Origin: Micromonospora sp. C28SCA-DRY-2
GTDB taxonomy: Bacteria > Actinomycetota > Actinomycetes > Mycobacteriales > Micromonosporaceae
Direction: 5' to 3'
DNA length: 64,000 nt
Assembly: GCF_030519475.1 (NCBI RefSeq)
Contig: NZ_JAUMKD010000001.1
Span: 1,116,001 to 1,180,000 of the forward strand
In this document: piece after piece, positions 44,542-53,225 of the stretch
Numbering within the stretch: the stretch's first letter is position 1
Layout of the letters: each line of letters starts with the position of its first letter
Made by a program: the position numbers and the translations under genes
Notes under the pieces: generated by a model
Database searches by the model: none
Seen by the model: the letters and a program-made list of their open reading frames with translations, nothing else
What the model was told of the DNA's origin: nothing

Positions 44542-45150
44542 ATGCCGGACGCACCGACCGCCACCCGCACCACCGACCCGGCCGGGCACCCGGCGCTGCA
44601 CGCCGACGCGCTCGCCGTGCTCGCCGGCTGGGCCCCGACCAGCGCGGCCGCCGCCGCGGCCCGGGACCGCACCCTCGACCTGCTCGGCGCGGGGCCGGTG
44701 GCGATGAGCCGGGCGCACCGCGCCGGGCACGTCACCGCGAGCGCCCTGGTGCTCGACCCGACCGGCGAGCGGGTGCTGCTCTGCCTGCACGGCAAGTTCC
44801 GGCGCTGGGTGCAGCTCGGCGGGCACTGCGAGCCGGCCGACCGGACGCTCGCCGGCGCCGCGCTGCGCGAGGCGACCGAGGAGTCCGGGATCGCCGGCCT
44901 GCGGGTCGACCCGGTGCCGATCGACGTGGACATCCACCCGGTGGCCTGCCAGGGCGGCTCGCTGCACTACGACGTCCGGTTCGCCGTCGTCGCCCCGCCC
45001 GACGCGGTGGAACGGGTCAGCGACGAGTCGGAGGCGCTGGGCTGGTTCCCGCCGGAGCGGCTGCCGCAGCCGCTGGCCGGCGGGACCGCACAGCTCGTCG
45101 CGCCGGCCCTGGCCGCCCTCAGACGAGCCCCTCTTCGCCCCGCTCCTTGA
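44542..45150 (+). CDS. NUDIX hydrolase
   Basis: A 202-residue hydrolase. The Nudix box is visible in the order GGHCEPADRTLAGAALREATEESG, here cited as GGHCEP...REATEESG (positions about 94-117). An N-terminal extension of about 65 residues precedes it. Substrate unknown. The gene's last 32 bp overlap the 3' end of the convergent manC gene. It begins 6 nt after a TACAGT -10. Confidence 0.88.
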   Translation: MPDAPTATRTTDPAGHPALHADALAVLAGWAPTSAAAAAARDRTLDLLGAGPVAMSRAHRAGHVTASALVLDPTGERVLLCLHGKFRRWVQLGGHCEPADRTLAGAALREATEESGIAGLRVDPVPIDVDIHPVACQGGSLHYDVRFAVVAPPDAVERVSDESEALGWFPPERLPQPLAGGTAQLVAPALAALRRAPLRPAP

Positions 45151-46207
45151 GCTCGTCGACGACCTTCTTGACGTCCTGCGCCCGGTCGCGGGGGCAGACC
45201 AGCACCGCGTCCGGGGTGTCGACCACGATCAGGTCGTGCACCCCGACGGTGGCCACCAGCCGGCCGGAGTTCGGCACCACCACCAGGTTGCTGCTGTCCC
45301 GCAGCAGCACCCCCGGCTTCGCCGCGCCCAGCACGACGTTGCCGTCGGCGTCGGCCGGCAGCACGTCGCCGAGGGTGTGGAAGTCGCCCACGTCGTTCCA
45401 GCCGAACTCGCCGGGGACGGTGGCCACCCGCCCGGCCGCCGCCGCGCCCTCCATCACCGCGTAGTCCACGGAGATCCGGGGCAGCGTCGGCCAGACGGTG
45501 CCGAGCACGTCGTCCTGCTCCTCGGTCCCCCAGGCCGCGGCGATCGCGGTGACCCCGGCGTGCAGTGCCGGCTGCTGCCGGGCCAGTTCGGCGAGGAAGA
45601 CGTCCACCCGCCAGACGAACATGCTGGCGTTCCAGAGGTGGTGCCCGGAGCGCACGTACGCCTCGGCGACCTCGGCGCTCGGCTTCTCCTTGAACTCGGT
45701 GACCGGGCGCATCGGGCCGTCGCCGACCGGGTCGCCGGTCTGCAGGTAGCCGTAGCCGGTCTCCGGGCGGGTCGGGGTGATCCCCACCGTCATCAGCCGC
45801 CCCTGCTCGGCGCCGCGGACCGCCTCGCGGACCGTCGCCACCCAGCGCTCCGGGTGGGCGATCAGGTGGTCGGCGGCGAACGAGCCCATCACCGCCTCCG
45901 GGTCGCGCAGCGCGATCACCGCCGCGGCCAGCGCGATCGCCGCGCACGAGTCCCGCGGCGAGGGCTCGACCAGGATGTTCTCCTCCGGCAGGCCGGCCAG
46001 CTGGCGGGCCACCGCGGCCACGTGCGCGGCCCCGGTGACCACCAGGGTGCGCTCGGGGCTGGTCAGCGGCGCCAGCCGCTCCACCGTGGCCTGCAGCAGC
46101 GAGGCGGTGGTGCCGGTCAGCGGGTGGAGGAACTTGGGGTGGCCGGCGCGGGACAGCGGCCACAACCTCGTGCCGCTGCCGCCCGCCGGGATGACGGCGT
46201 AAATCAC
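45119..46207 (-). CDS. manC: Mannose-1-phosphate guanylyltransferase
   Basis: A 362-residue nucleotidyltransferase making GDP-mannose. The pyrophosphorylase signature PAGGSGTRLWPLSR is at the N-terminus, followed by FAADHLI, TGYGYLQTGD, EKP, and FGWNDVGDF. I chose GTG at 46207 because the family start is M-I-Y-A-V-I-P and CATGAT (46219-46214) lies 6 nt upstream; GTG at 46213 adds two residues. Its 3' end overlaps the NUDIX gene. GDP-mannose would supply the neighbouring glycosyltransferase. Confidence 0.9.
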   Translation of the reverse strand: MIYAVIPAGGSGTRLWPLSRAGHPKFLHPLTGTTASLLQATVERLAPLTSPERTLVVTGAAHVAAVARQLAGLPEENILVEPSPRDSCAAIALAAAVIALRDPEAVMGSFAADHLIAHPERWVATVREAVRGAEQGRLMTVGITPTRPETGYGYLQTGDPVGDGPMRPVTEFKEKPSAEVAEAYVRSGHHLWNASMFVWRVDVFLAELARQQPALHAGVTAIAAAWGTEEQDDVLGTVWPTLPRISVDYAVMEGAAAAGRVATVPGEFGWNDVGDFHTLGDVLPADADGNVVLGAAKPGVLLRDSSNLVVVPNSGRLVATVGVHDLIVVDTPDAVLVCPRDRAQDVKKVVDELKERGEEGLV

Positions 46208-46330
46208 CCGCACATCATGCCCGATTCGCCCGGCCTGGTACGTCGCGGTCGCCGACCGCCGGCCGCGACCGCCCCCAGCCGGCCCCGCGCGGCGAGACCC
46301 GCCGGGACGGCCGAGGCCCCCGACGGGCGG

Positions 46331-47476
46331 TCAGGTCCGGGCCCGGGACCACGCCGCGATGTGCACCTCGGCGCTGGACTCCCAGGTGAACTCCTTGGCC
46401 CGGTCGAACCCGGCCTTGGCCAGGGTCACCCGGCGCTGCTCGTCGTCGAGCAGGGCGGCCAGGTCGGTGGCGATCTGGTCGGCGTCCTCGCTGGTGTAGG
46501 CGACGGCGTCGCCACCCACCTCCGGCAGCGACAGCCGGGGGGTGGTGAGCACCGGCGCGGCGCACGCCATCGCCTCCAGGATCGGCAGGCCGAAGCCCTC
46601 ACCGTAGGAGGGGTAGGCGGCCACCAGCGCCCCGCCGAGGAAGCCGGGCAGGTCGGCGTAGCGCAGGTAGCCGGGGCGCAGCAGGCGCAGGTGCGAGGGG
46701 ACCTCGGCCACCGCGCGGTCGATGTCGTCGTCGTGGCCCTGGCCGCCGGCGATCACCAGGGCCGGCGGGTCGGCGCGGTCGGCCACCGCCCGGGCCCAGC
46801 CCCGGATCAGGTTGGGCACGTTCTTGCGCGGCTCCTTGGCGCCGAGGAACGCGACGTAGCTGCTGCTGCCCAGGCCGAGCCGGGCCCGCACCCGGGCCTT
46901 CTCCTCCTCGCTGGGCGCGTGGAAGGCGGCGTGGTCGACCCCGTGGTAGGCCACGTCGATCCGGGTCGGGTCGGCGTCGAGCAGCCGGATCAGCTCGTCC
47001 CGGGTCGCCTTGCTGGGCACGATCACCCGGTCGGCGCGGCGCAGCGAGGTCTTGATCGCGCTGCGGAAGAACGTGCGGCGGGACTTGTCGTAGTGCTCCG
47101 GCTCGGTGAAGAAGGTGGCGTCGTGCACGGTCACCGTCACCGGGCAGCCGGCCCGCAGCGGGCAGGTGTAGAAGGGCGAGTGCAGCACCTGGGCGCCCAC
47201 CTGCTGGGCGAGCAGCGGCAGGCCGGTCTGCTCCCAGGCCAGCCGGGCGGGGCGGTGCGCGACGGCGGCCGGCGCCGGGATGATCTCCGCGCCGGGCAGC
47301 ATCCGGGTGTAGCGCTCGAGGTCGGTGCGGAGGCTGACCACCGCCAGCTCCACCCCCGACCCGCACACCTTGCCGAGGGCGCCGAGCAGGCCGTCGACGT
47401 ATCTACCGACGCCGCCACGGTCGGCGGGGACACTCGTGGCGTCGATGAGCACGCGGGGCGGGCGACCGGCGGTCAC
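46331..47476 (-). CDS. GT4-family glycosyltransferase
   Basis: A 381-residue retaining glycosyltransferase. The N-terminal acceptor domain starts VLIDATSVPADRGGVGRYV. The nucleotide-sugar domain has FLGAKEPRKNVPNLI and the conserved SYGEGFGLPILEAMACAAPV block with the E-x7-E pattern. GTG at 47476 has AAGGAG 8 nt upstream. It is upstream of manC, so a mannosyl donor is plausible. No acceptor can be assigned. Confidence 0.88.
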   Translation of the reverse strand: MTAGRPPRVLIDATSVPADRGGVGRYVDGLLGALGKVCGSGVELAVVSLRTDLERYTRMLPGAEIIPAPAAVAHRPARLAWEQTGLPLLAQQVGAQVLHSPFYTCPLRAGCPVTVTVHDATFFTEPEHYDKSRRTFFRSAIKTSLRRADRVIVPSKATRDELIRLLDADPTRIDVAYHGVDHAAFHAPSEEEKARVRARLGLGSSSYVAFLGAKEPRKNVPNLIRGWARAVADRADPPALVIAGGQGHDDDIDRAVAEVPSHLRLLRPGYLRYADLPGFLGGALVAAYPSYGEGFGLPILEAMACAAPVLTTPRLSLPEVGGDAVAYTSEDADQIATDLAALLDDEQRRVTLAKAGFDRAKEFTWESSAEVHIAAWSRART

Positions 47477-47613
47477 GGGGCGACTCCTTGAACTGGCGGG
47501 TCTGTGGGGAACAACACTCCGGGCAAGCCTACGCCGGAGCCCGGGGCGGACGCTGACTGCGACCCGACGGTACGCCGACTTGACGTCTCCATCGAGTACG
47601 GCCCGCGGGGGCG

Positions 47614-47619
47614 TATCGT
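47614..47619 (+). promoter_or_regulatory. -10 of leaderless TIGR03089 transcript
   Basis: TATCGT on the plus strand, 8 nt before the ATG at 47628. No Shine-Dalgarno sequence is present. Confidence 0.45.
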
Positions 47620-47627
47620 TCGCGTCG

Positions 47628-48317
47628 ATGGCCGACAACATTGCCCGGGTGTTCGCCGGCGCGATCGCGCCCGACCCCACCCGCCCGCTGCTGACCTGGT
47701 ACGACGACGCCACCGGCGAGCGGACCGAGCTGTCCGGCGCGACGCTGGCGAACTGGGTGGCCAAGACGGCCAACCTGCTGGTCGACGGGGCGGCGCTCGG
47801 CCCGGGCGACACCGCCGGGGTGCTGCTGCCGCCGCACTGGCAGACCGCCGGGGTGCTGCTCGGCTGCTGGTCGGCCGGGCTGGCGGTGGCCCGGGAACCG
47901 GGGCCGGTCGGTGCGCTCTTCGCCACCCCCGACCGGGCCGGCGAGGCGGACGCCTGGCCGGCCGACGAGCGGTACGCGCTCGCCCTGCACCCGTTCGCCC
48001 TGCCGCTGCCCCAGGTGCCGCCGGGCTTCGCCGACTACGTGGTGGAGGTACGCGCGCACGGCGACCAGTTCACCCCGTACGCCCCGCCGGGGCCGGGCGA
48101 GACGGAGCTGATCGCCCGCGCGGTCGGGCGCGCGGCGGAGCTGGGCATCGCCCCCGGCGACCGGGTCCTGGTCGACACGGCCGCGCACCCCGACCCGGTC
48201 GACTGGCTGCTGGCCCCGCTCACCGCGGCCGCCAGCACGGTCCTCTGCGCCAACCTCGATCGCACCCGCCTCCCGGCGCGCGCGGAGACCGAGAAGGTGA
48301 CCCGCAGCCTGGCCTGA
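47628..48317 (+). CDS. TIGR03089 family protein
   Basis: A 229-residue actinobacterial protein resembling a truncated N-terminal part of an AMP-dependent synthetase (RPLLTWYDDATGERTELSG; TAGVLLPPHWQTAGVLLGCW). It lacks the ATP-binding and C-terminal domains, so ligase activity is unlikely. Function unknown. It is convergent with the acetoacetyl-CoA synthetase, with 21 bp between stops. Confidence 0.85.
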   Translation: MADNIARVFAGAIAPDPTRPLLTWYDDATGERTELSGATLANWVAKTANLLVDGAALGPGDTAGVLLPPHWQTAGVLLGCWSAGLAVAREPGPVGALFATPDRAGEADAWPADERYALALHPFALPLPQVPPGFADYVVEVRAHGDQFTPYAPPGPGETELIARAVGRAAELGIAPGDRVLVDTAAHPDPVDWLLAPLTAAASTVLCANLDRTRLPARAETEKVTRSLA

Positions 48318-48338
48318 GCGCCGCCCCGCCGCCGCGGG

Positions 48339-50327
48339 TCAGGCCGGGGTGGGGTGGTCCTCGGTGGCGCGGCGCTGGGCGAAGGTGGCGAACGCCGCCA
48401 GCGACTCGGGGTTGGCCAGCGCGCCCTTGGCGGCCGCCGAGTCCACCGGCGTGCCGGTGAGGATCTTCTTGACCGGCACCTCCAGCTTCTTCGCCGACAG
48501 GGTGCGCGGCACCGCCCGGACCTGGTGGATCTCGTCGGGCACGTGCCGCGGCGACAGCGCGGTGCGCAGCTCCCGGCAGATCCGGGCGCGCAGCGCGTCG
48601 TCGAGTTCCAGGCCCTCGGCGAGCACCACGAAGAGCAGCAGCTCACCGGCGCCGCCCTCGTCGTCCTCCAGGTGCACCACCACCGAGTCGACGACCTCGT
48701 CCAGCCCCTCGACCACCGAGTAGAACTCGGCGGTGCCGAGCCGGACGCCGCCCCGGTTCAGGGTGGCGTCGGACCGGCCGGTGATCACGCAGCCACCGCG
48801 CTCGTCGATCGTGATCCAGTCGCCGTGCCGCCAGATCCCCGGGTAGAGGTCGAAGTACGCCTCCCGGTAGCGGGTGCCGTCCGGGTCGTTCCAGAACCCG
48901 ACCGGCATGCTGGGCATCGGCTCGGTGATCACCAGCTCGCCCAGCTCGCCGATGACCGGGGTGCCGTCGCCGGAACGCGCCTCCACCTTGGCGCCGAGCG
49001 CCCGGCAGGTGATCCGCCCGGCGTGCACCGGCAGCAGCGGCACCCCACCGACGAAGCCGGTGCACACGTCGGTGCCGCCGGAGAGCGACTGGAGCTGGAG
49101 GCTGTCGCCGACGGCGGCGTACACCCAGGTGAAGCCCTCGGCGGGCAGCGGCGCGCCGGTGGAGCCGAGGCCGCGCAGCGCGGAGAGGTCGGCGATCTCC
49201 TTCGGCACCAGGCCGGCCTTGCGGCAGGCCAGCAGGAACGGCGCCGAGGTGCCGAAGTACGTGGTGCCGGTCTCCTCGGCCAGCCGCCAGAGCGCCCCCA
49301 GGTCGGGGTGGCCCGGGTTGCCGTCGAAGAGCACGATCGCCGCGCCGACGGCCGGCCCGGAGACCAGGAAGTTCCACATCATCCAGCCGGTGGTGGTGAA
49401 CCAGAAGAACCGGTCGGCCGGGCCCAGGTCGTGGTGCAGGGCGAGCATCTTCAGGTGCTCCAGCAGGATGCCGCCGTGGCCGTGCACGATCGGCTTCGGC
49501 AGGCCGGTGGTGCCGGAGGAGTAGAGCACGTAGAGCGGGTGGTCGAAGGGGACCGGGGTGAAGGTGAGCGGCTCGTCGGTGGCGGCGGCCAGCTCCGACC
49601 AGGCCAGGGCGTCCTCGGGAGGAGGCCCGGCCGGGTCGAGGTAGGCGATGCCGACGGTGTGCTCCAGCGACGGCAGCGCGGCCCGGATGGCGGCCACCTC
49701 GCCCCGGCGGTCCACCGGCTTGTCGCCGTAGCGGTAGCCGTCCACCGCGACCAGCACCTTCGGCTCGATCTGCTGCCAGCGGTCGGTGACGCTGCGGGTG
49801 CCGAACTCGGGCGCGCAGGAGGAGAAGACCGCCCCGAGGCTGCTGGTGGCGAGCAGCAGCACGTACGTCTCCGGGATGTTCGGCGCGTACGCCGCCACCC
49901 GGTCGCCGGCGGTCACGCCGAGCCGGCGCAGGCCGGCCGCCACCCGGCGGACCTGCTCGCGCAGCCCGGCGGCGGTGAGGGTGACCGGCCCCCGGGTCTG
50001 GCCGTGCGCGATGACCACCGGGTCGCCGTCGGCGCGGCCGGGCATCCGCAGCACGTTCTCGGCGTAGTTGAGCGTGGCGCCGGGGAACCAGCGGGCGCCG
50101 GGCATCCGCCGGTCGGCCAGCGTCGCGGTGGGCGGGGTGTGCGCGACGACCTCGAAGTGGTCCCAGATCGACCGCCAGAACGCGTCCAGGTCGGTGACCG
50201 ACCACCGCCACAGCGCGTCGTAGTCGGCGAAGTCCAGCCCCCGGTGCTCGCGCAGCCAGCTCAGGTAGGTCCCGATCCGGGACCGCTCGCGTACGTCCGC
50301 CGGCGGCGTCCACAGCACGTCAGTCAC
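48339..50327 (-). CDS. Acetoacetate-CoA ligase
   Basis: A 662-residue acyl-CoA synthetase. Motifs: LYSSGTTGLPKPIVHGHGG (AMP-binding), TGWMMWNF, SGGTDVCTGFVGG, GRSDATLNRGGVRLGTAEFY, and catalytic Lys region LSAKKLEVPVKKIL. The GGTDVCTGF signature and length fit acetoacetyl-CoA synthetase, which activates acetoacetate for breakdown or polymer use. GTG at 50327 has GGAGGGTGGAG upstream. Genes for a thioesterase and acyl-CoA dehydrogenase follow nearby. Confidence 0.9.
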   Translation of the reverse strand: MTDVLWTPPADVRERSRIGTYLSWLREHRGLDFADYDALWRWSVTDLDAFWRSIWDHFEVVAHTPPTATLADRRMPGARWFPGATLNYAENVLRMPGRADGDPVVIAHGQTRGPVTLTAAGLREQVRRVAAGLRRLGVTAGDRVAAYAPNIPETYVLLLATSSLGAVFSSCAPEFGTRSVTDRWQQIEPKVLVAVDGYRYGDKPVDRRGEVAAIRAALPSLEHTVGIAYLDPAGPPPEDALAWSELAAATDEPLTFTPVPFDHPLYVLYSSGTTGLPKPIVHGHGGILLEHLKMLALHHDLGPADRFFWFTTTGWMMWNFLVSGPAVGAAIVLFDGNPGHPDLGALWRLAEETGTTYFGTSAPFLLACRKAGLVPKEIADLSALRGLGSTGAPLPAEGFTWVYAAVGDSLQLQSLSGGTDVCTGFVGGVPLLPVHAGRITCRALGAKVEARSGDGTPVIGELGELVITEPMPSMPVGFWNDPDGTRYREAYFDLYPGIWRHGDWITIDERGGCVITGRSDATLNRGGVRLGTAEFYSVVEGLDEVVDSVVVHLEDDEGGAGELLLFVVLAEGLELDDALRARICRELRTALSPRHVPDEIHQVRAVPRTLSAKKLEVPVKKILTGTPVDSAAAKGALANPESLAAFATFAQRRATEDHPTPA

Positions 50328-50529
50328 TGCTCCACCCTCCCCTGGCCCCGCACGACGCTGTGAAATGGGCCGTGGCGCCATCTTGCCCTACCTCAGATCG
50401 TCATTCTGCGCACCGGGTGCCGTCCAGGGCGCGTGGCCGGGCCACATGCCGGACCGGACGGATGTGTGGATCCCGACCGCCCGCCGCCCGCCCGCCGGCC
50501 GCCGGCCGGACCCGCCCGGTGCCGGCGGC
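50328..50529. other. Intergenic region, nothing recognised
   Basis: About 200 bp between the acetoacetyl-CoA synthetase start and the thioesterase stop. No ORF, clear promoter or hairpin stands out. Confidence 0.4.
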
Positions 50530-51048
50530 TCAGCCGGCGCGGTGGGCCTGGATGGCGCGGCGGCGGGCCAGCCGGTGGGCGCGGCGGATCTCCGCCTCCC
50601 GGAACCGGCGCTCGTCCTCCGGGGTCTCCGGCAGCACCGGGCGCACCGGGCGGGGCGCGCCGCCCACGTCCACGCCGACGAAGACCAGGTACGCGGTGGC
50701 CACCCGGACCGGCTCGTCCTCGGCCGAGTCCCAGCGCTCGGCCACCACCCGCACGCCCACCTCCATCGAGGTCTGCCCGGTCCAGTTGACCTGGGCGTGG
50801 GCGTGCACCAGGTCACCCACCCGCACCGCCTCGGAGAAGACGATCTCGTCGATCGCCGCGGTGACCGCCGTGCCGCCGCTGTGCCGGGCGGCCGCCGCGC
50901 CGGCCACGTCGTCGACGAACTTCATCAGCACGCCGCCGTGCACGGTGCCGTAGAGGTTGACGTCGACGGCCGTCATGATCCGGCTCAGCGTGACGCGGGA
51001 GTACGACGTCGGCTTGCCCGACGGTGCGGCGGAGGGGTGCTCTGTCAT
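50530..51048 (-). CDS. Acyl-CoA thioesterase (hotdog fold)
   Basis: A 172-residue single hotdog-domain thioesterase of the YciA/BFIT type. The motif MTAVDVNLYGTVHGGVLMKF with the catalytic Asp nearby (DDVAGAAAARHSGG) and AIDEIVFSEAVRVGDLVHAHAQVNW in order are typical. The ATG at 51048 lies 7 nt after TACCGT (51061-51056), so it is probably leaderless. It is divergent from 51072 across 23 bp. Likely substrate: medium or short acyl-CoA. Confidence 0.85.
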   Translation of the reverse strand: MTEHPSAAPSGKPTSYSRVTLSRIMTAVDVNLYGTVHGGVLMKFVDDVAGAAAARHSGGTAVTAAIDEIVFSEAVRVGDLVHAHAQVNWTGQTSMEVGVRVVAERWDSAEDEPVRVATAYLVFVGVDVGGAPRPVRPVLPETPEDERRFREAEIRRAHRLARRRAIQAHRAG

Positions 51049-51055
51049 GTCGGAA

Positions 51056-51065
51056 ACGGTACGGT
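51056..51065. promoter_or_regulatory. Overlapping back-to-back -10 elements of two leaderless genes
   Basis: The plus strand reads ACGGTACGGT. TACGGT (51060-51065) is 6 nt before the ATG at 51072; on the minus strand TACCGT (51061-51056) is 7 nt before the ATG at 51048. The two hexamers share two bases, so both starts fit within a 23-bp gap. Confidence 0.6.
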
Positions 51066-51071
51066 GCGCGG

Positions 51072-51722
51072 ATGCGACATCTCTGGAGCTTCCTCGCCGG
51101 ATTGGTGGTGGCACCCGTCACGTGGGTGCTGGTCGCCCTCGGGCAGGACGGGTCGGCCGGCACCGTCGACCGCTGGGTGGAGATCGGCACCTTCAACACG
51201 GCCAACCTCATCGAGCCGGCCGTCTACCTCGCGGTCGGCGGGATCCTGCTGGGCCTGCTCGCCACGCTGCGCACCTCCCCGCTCGGCCCGCTGACGGCCG
51301 GGCTGTTGCTGGCCGTCCCGTACGTGGGGCTGTTCGTCGCGCCGTTCCAGGTGCGCAACCGCATCCCGGACGACTGGAAGGCCTTCGGTGATCCGCTCCC
51401 GCTGCGCCTGCCGGTGGAGAACGGCACGCTGTTCCTGATCGGCCTGCTGCTGCTGATGGCGGTGTTCAGCGGGCAGCGCTGGCGGCAGTGGCCGCGACCG
51501 GCGACCGAGCCGGCGCCGGTCGCCGGGCCGACCGGGCAGGACTTCACGCTGACCGACTGGTCGTCGGGGACGCCGGACCGGGACACTGCCCCGCTCACCC
51601 TGGGCTACCCCGACCCCACGCCGACCGAGCCGCTGCCCCGCCGGACCGCCGGCGAGTCGCCCTGGTCGGCGCCGCCCCGCTCGACTGGCCGTACGGAGGA
51701 CACCACCACCGAGATCAAGTGA
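51072..51722 (+). CDS. Small membrane protein, unknown function
   Basis: A 216-residue protein with about four transmembrane segments (roughly 4-24, 50-68, 75-95, 120-138) and a cytoplasmic tail of about 75 residues rich in Pro/Thr. No family recognised. The ATG at 51072 is 6 nt after TACGGT. A strong hairpin follows the stop. Confidence 0.75.
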   Translation: MRHLWSFLAGLVVAPVTWVLVALGQDGSAGTVDRWVEIGTFNTANLIEPAVYLAVGGILLGLLATLRTSPLGPLTAGLLLAVPYVGLFVAPFQVRNRIPDDWKAFGDPLPLRLPVENGTLFLIGLLLLMAVFSGQRWRQWPRPATEPAPVAGPTGQDFTLTDWSSGTPDRDTAPLTLGYPDPTPTEPLPRRTAGESPWSAPPRSTGRTEDTTTEIK

Positions 51723-51728
51723 CGGACG

Positions 51729-51752
51729 GGCGGGCCGGGTGACCGGCCCGCC
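51729..51752. terminator. Hairpin terminator between convergent genes
   Basis: Perfect 10-bp arms GGCGGGCCGG (51729-51738) and CCGGCCCGCC (51743-51752) with a 4-nt loop, between the membrane protein and the acyl-CoA dehydrogenase. Confidence 0.8.
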
Positions 51753-51803
51753 CCGGACCCGCCGGCGACCGCCGGTTCCCCGACGGCCGCGGCGGCGGCC
51801 CCG

Positions 51804-52973
51804 CTAGGCCAGACCCTTGAGCAGCTGGCGGGCCATCACGATGCGCTGCACCTGGTTGGTGCCCTCGTAGATCTGGGTGATCTTGGCGTCCCGCATCATC
51901 CGCTCGACCGGGTAGTCCCGGGTGTAGCCGTAGCCGCCGAGCAGCTGCACCGCGTCGGTGGTGATCTCCATGGCCGCGTCGGAGGCGAAGCACTTGGCGG
52001 CCGCGCCGAAGTAGGTCAGGTCGGCGTCGCCGCGCTCGGACCGGCCGGCCGCGGCGTACGTCAACTGCCGCGCCGCCTCCAGCTTCATACCCATGTCGGC
52101 GAGCATGAACTGCACGCCCTGGAAGTCGGCGACCGGCTTGCCGAACTGCTTGCGCTCCTGCACGTACCCCTTGGCGTAGTCGAGCGCGCCCTGCGCGATG
52201 CCGACCGCCTGGGCGGCGATGGTGACCCGGGTGTGGTCCAGGGTCTTCATCGCGGTGGCGAAGCCGGTGCCCTCCGCGCCGATCATCCGGTCCGCCGGGA
52301 TCCGCACGTTGTCCAGGTAGACCTCGCGGGTCGGCGAGCCCTTGATGCCGAGCTTCTTCTCCGGCGCGCCGAAGCTGACGCCGGAGTCGGACTTCTCGAC
52401 CACGAAGGCGGAGATGCCCCGGGAGCGGGCGGCGGGGTCGGTCACCGCGAAGACGGTGTAGTACTCGGACACCCCGGCGTTGGTGATCCAGCGCTTCACG
52501 CCGTTGAGCACCCAGTGGTCGCCGTCGCGGACCGCGCGGGTGGTCATCGAGGCCGCGTCGCTGCCCGCCTCCGGCTCGGAGAGGCAGTACGAGAACATCG
52601 CGTCACCGGAGGCGACCCTGGTCAGGTAGCGGCGCTTGAGCTCGTCGGAGCCGGCCAGCAGCAGCGGCATGGTGCCGAGCTTGTTCACCGCGGGGATCAG
52701 CGAGGAGGAGGCGCAGGCGCGGGCCACCTCCTCGATCACGATCGCGGTGGCCAGGGCGTCCGCGCCGGCGCCGCCGTACTCGACGGGGATGTGCGGGGCG
52801 TGGAAGTCAGCGGCCCGCAGCGCGTCGTAGGACGCCTTCGGGAACTCACCGGTCTCGTCCGCCTCGGCGGCGTGCGGCGCCACCTTGGCCGCACAGACCT
52901 CACGGACCGCCTCCCGGATCGCCTGGTGCTCCTCGGGCAACCGGTAGACGTCGAACGACTCCTCTGCGGCCAT
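51804..52973 (-). CDS. Acyl-CoA dehydrogenase
   Basis: A 389-residue FAD enzyme for fatty-acid or branched-chain beta-oxidation. Motifs: FSYCLSEPEAGSDA, KRWITNAG, and the catalytic Glu370 in ITQIYEGTNQ, the position used by short-chain acyl-CoA dehydrogenases. The terminal IVMARQLLKGLA is typical. It is divergent from the UDP-sugar dehydrogenase. The chain-length specificity is not readable. Confidence 0.92.
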   Translation of the reverse strand: MAAEESFDVYRLPEEHQAIREAVREVCAAKVAPHAAEADETGEFPKASYDALRAADFHAPHIPVEYGGAGADALATAIVIEEVARACASSSLIPAVNKLGTMPLLLAGSDELKRRYLTRVASGDAMFSYCLSEPEAGSDAASMTTRAVRDGDHWVLNGVKRWITNAGVSEYYTVFAVTDPAARSRGISAFVVEKSDSGVSFGAPEKKLGIKGSPTREVYLDNVRIPADRMIGAEGTGFATAMKTLDHTRVTIAAQAVGIAQGALDYAKGYVQERKQFGKPVADFQGVQFMLADMGMKLEAARQLTYAAAGRSERGDADLTYFGAAAKCFASDAAMEITTDAVQLLGGYGYTRDYPVERMMRDAKITQIYEGTNQVQRIVMARQLLKGLA

Positions 52974-53225
52974 GTCGGCCCCTCCCCTTCACGGCTATCA
53001 TGCGCAGTCGGTAGCGTCACCTGACCGCCCGACCGCGCAGACTGAAGGATAGCGACCGGTTCAGCAGATGTTACCGCCGCGTAGGCTTGGACCTGACGGA
53101 GCGCCCACGCCGCTCGGCGATGATGGAACAGACAGGCATAGAGTCCCTCTGGTGCCCGGCCCAGGCGCCGCAGCGGCAGAACGCGACGCGACGAAGCGCC
53201 GCCAGTGCGAGCGGAGAAGACAGGC
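52974..53225. other. Divergent intergenic region
   Basis: This 252-bp gap between the acyl-CoA dehydrogenase and UDP-sugar dehydrogenase genes must hold both promoters. I see a minus-strand TATCCT and scattered TTGGAC-like hexamers but no convincing pair. Confidence 0.35.
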
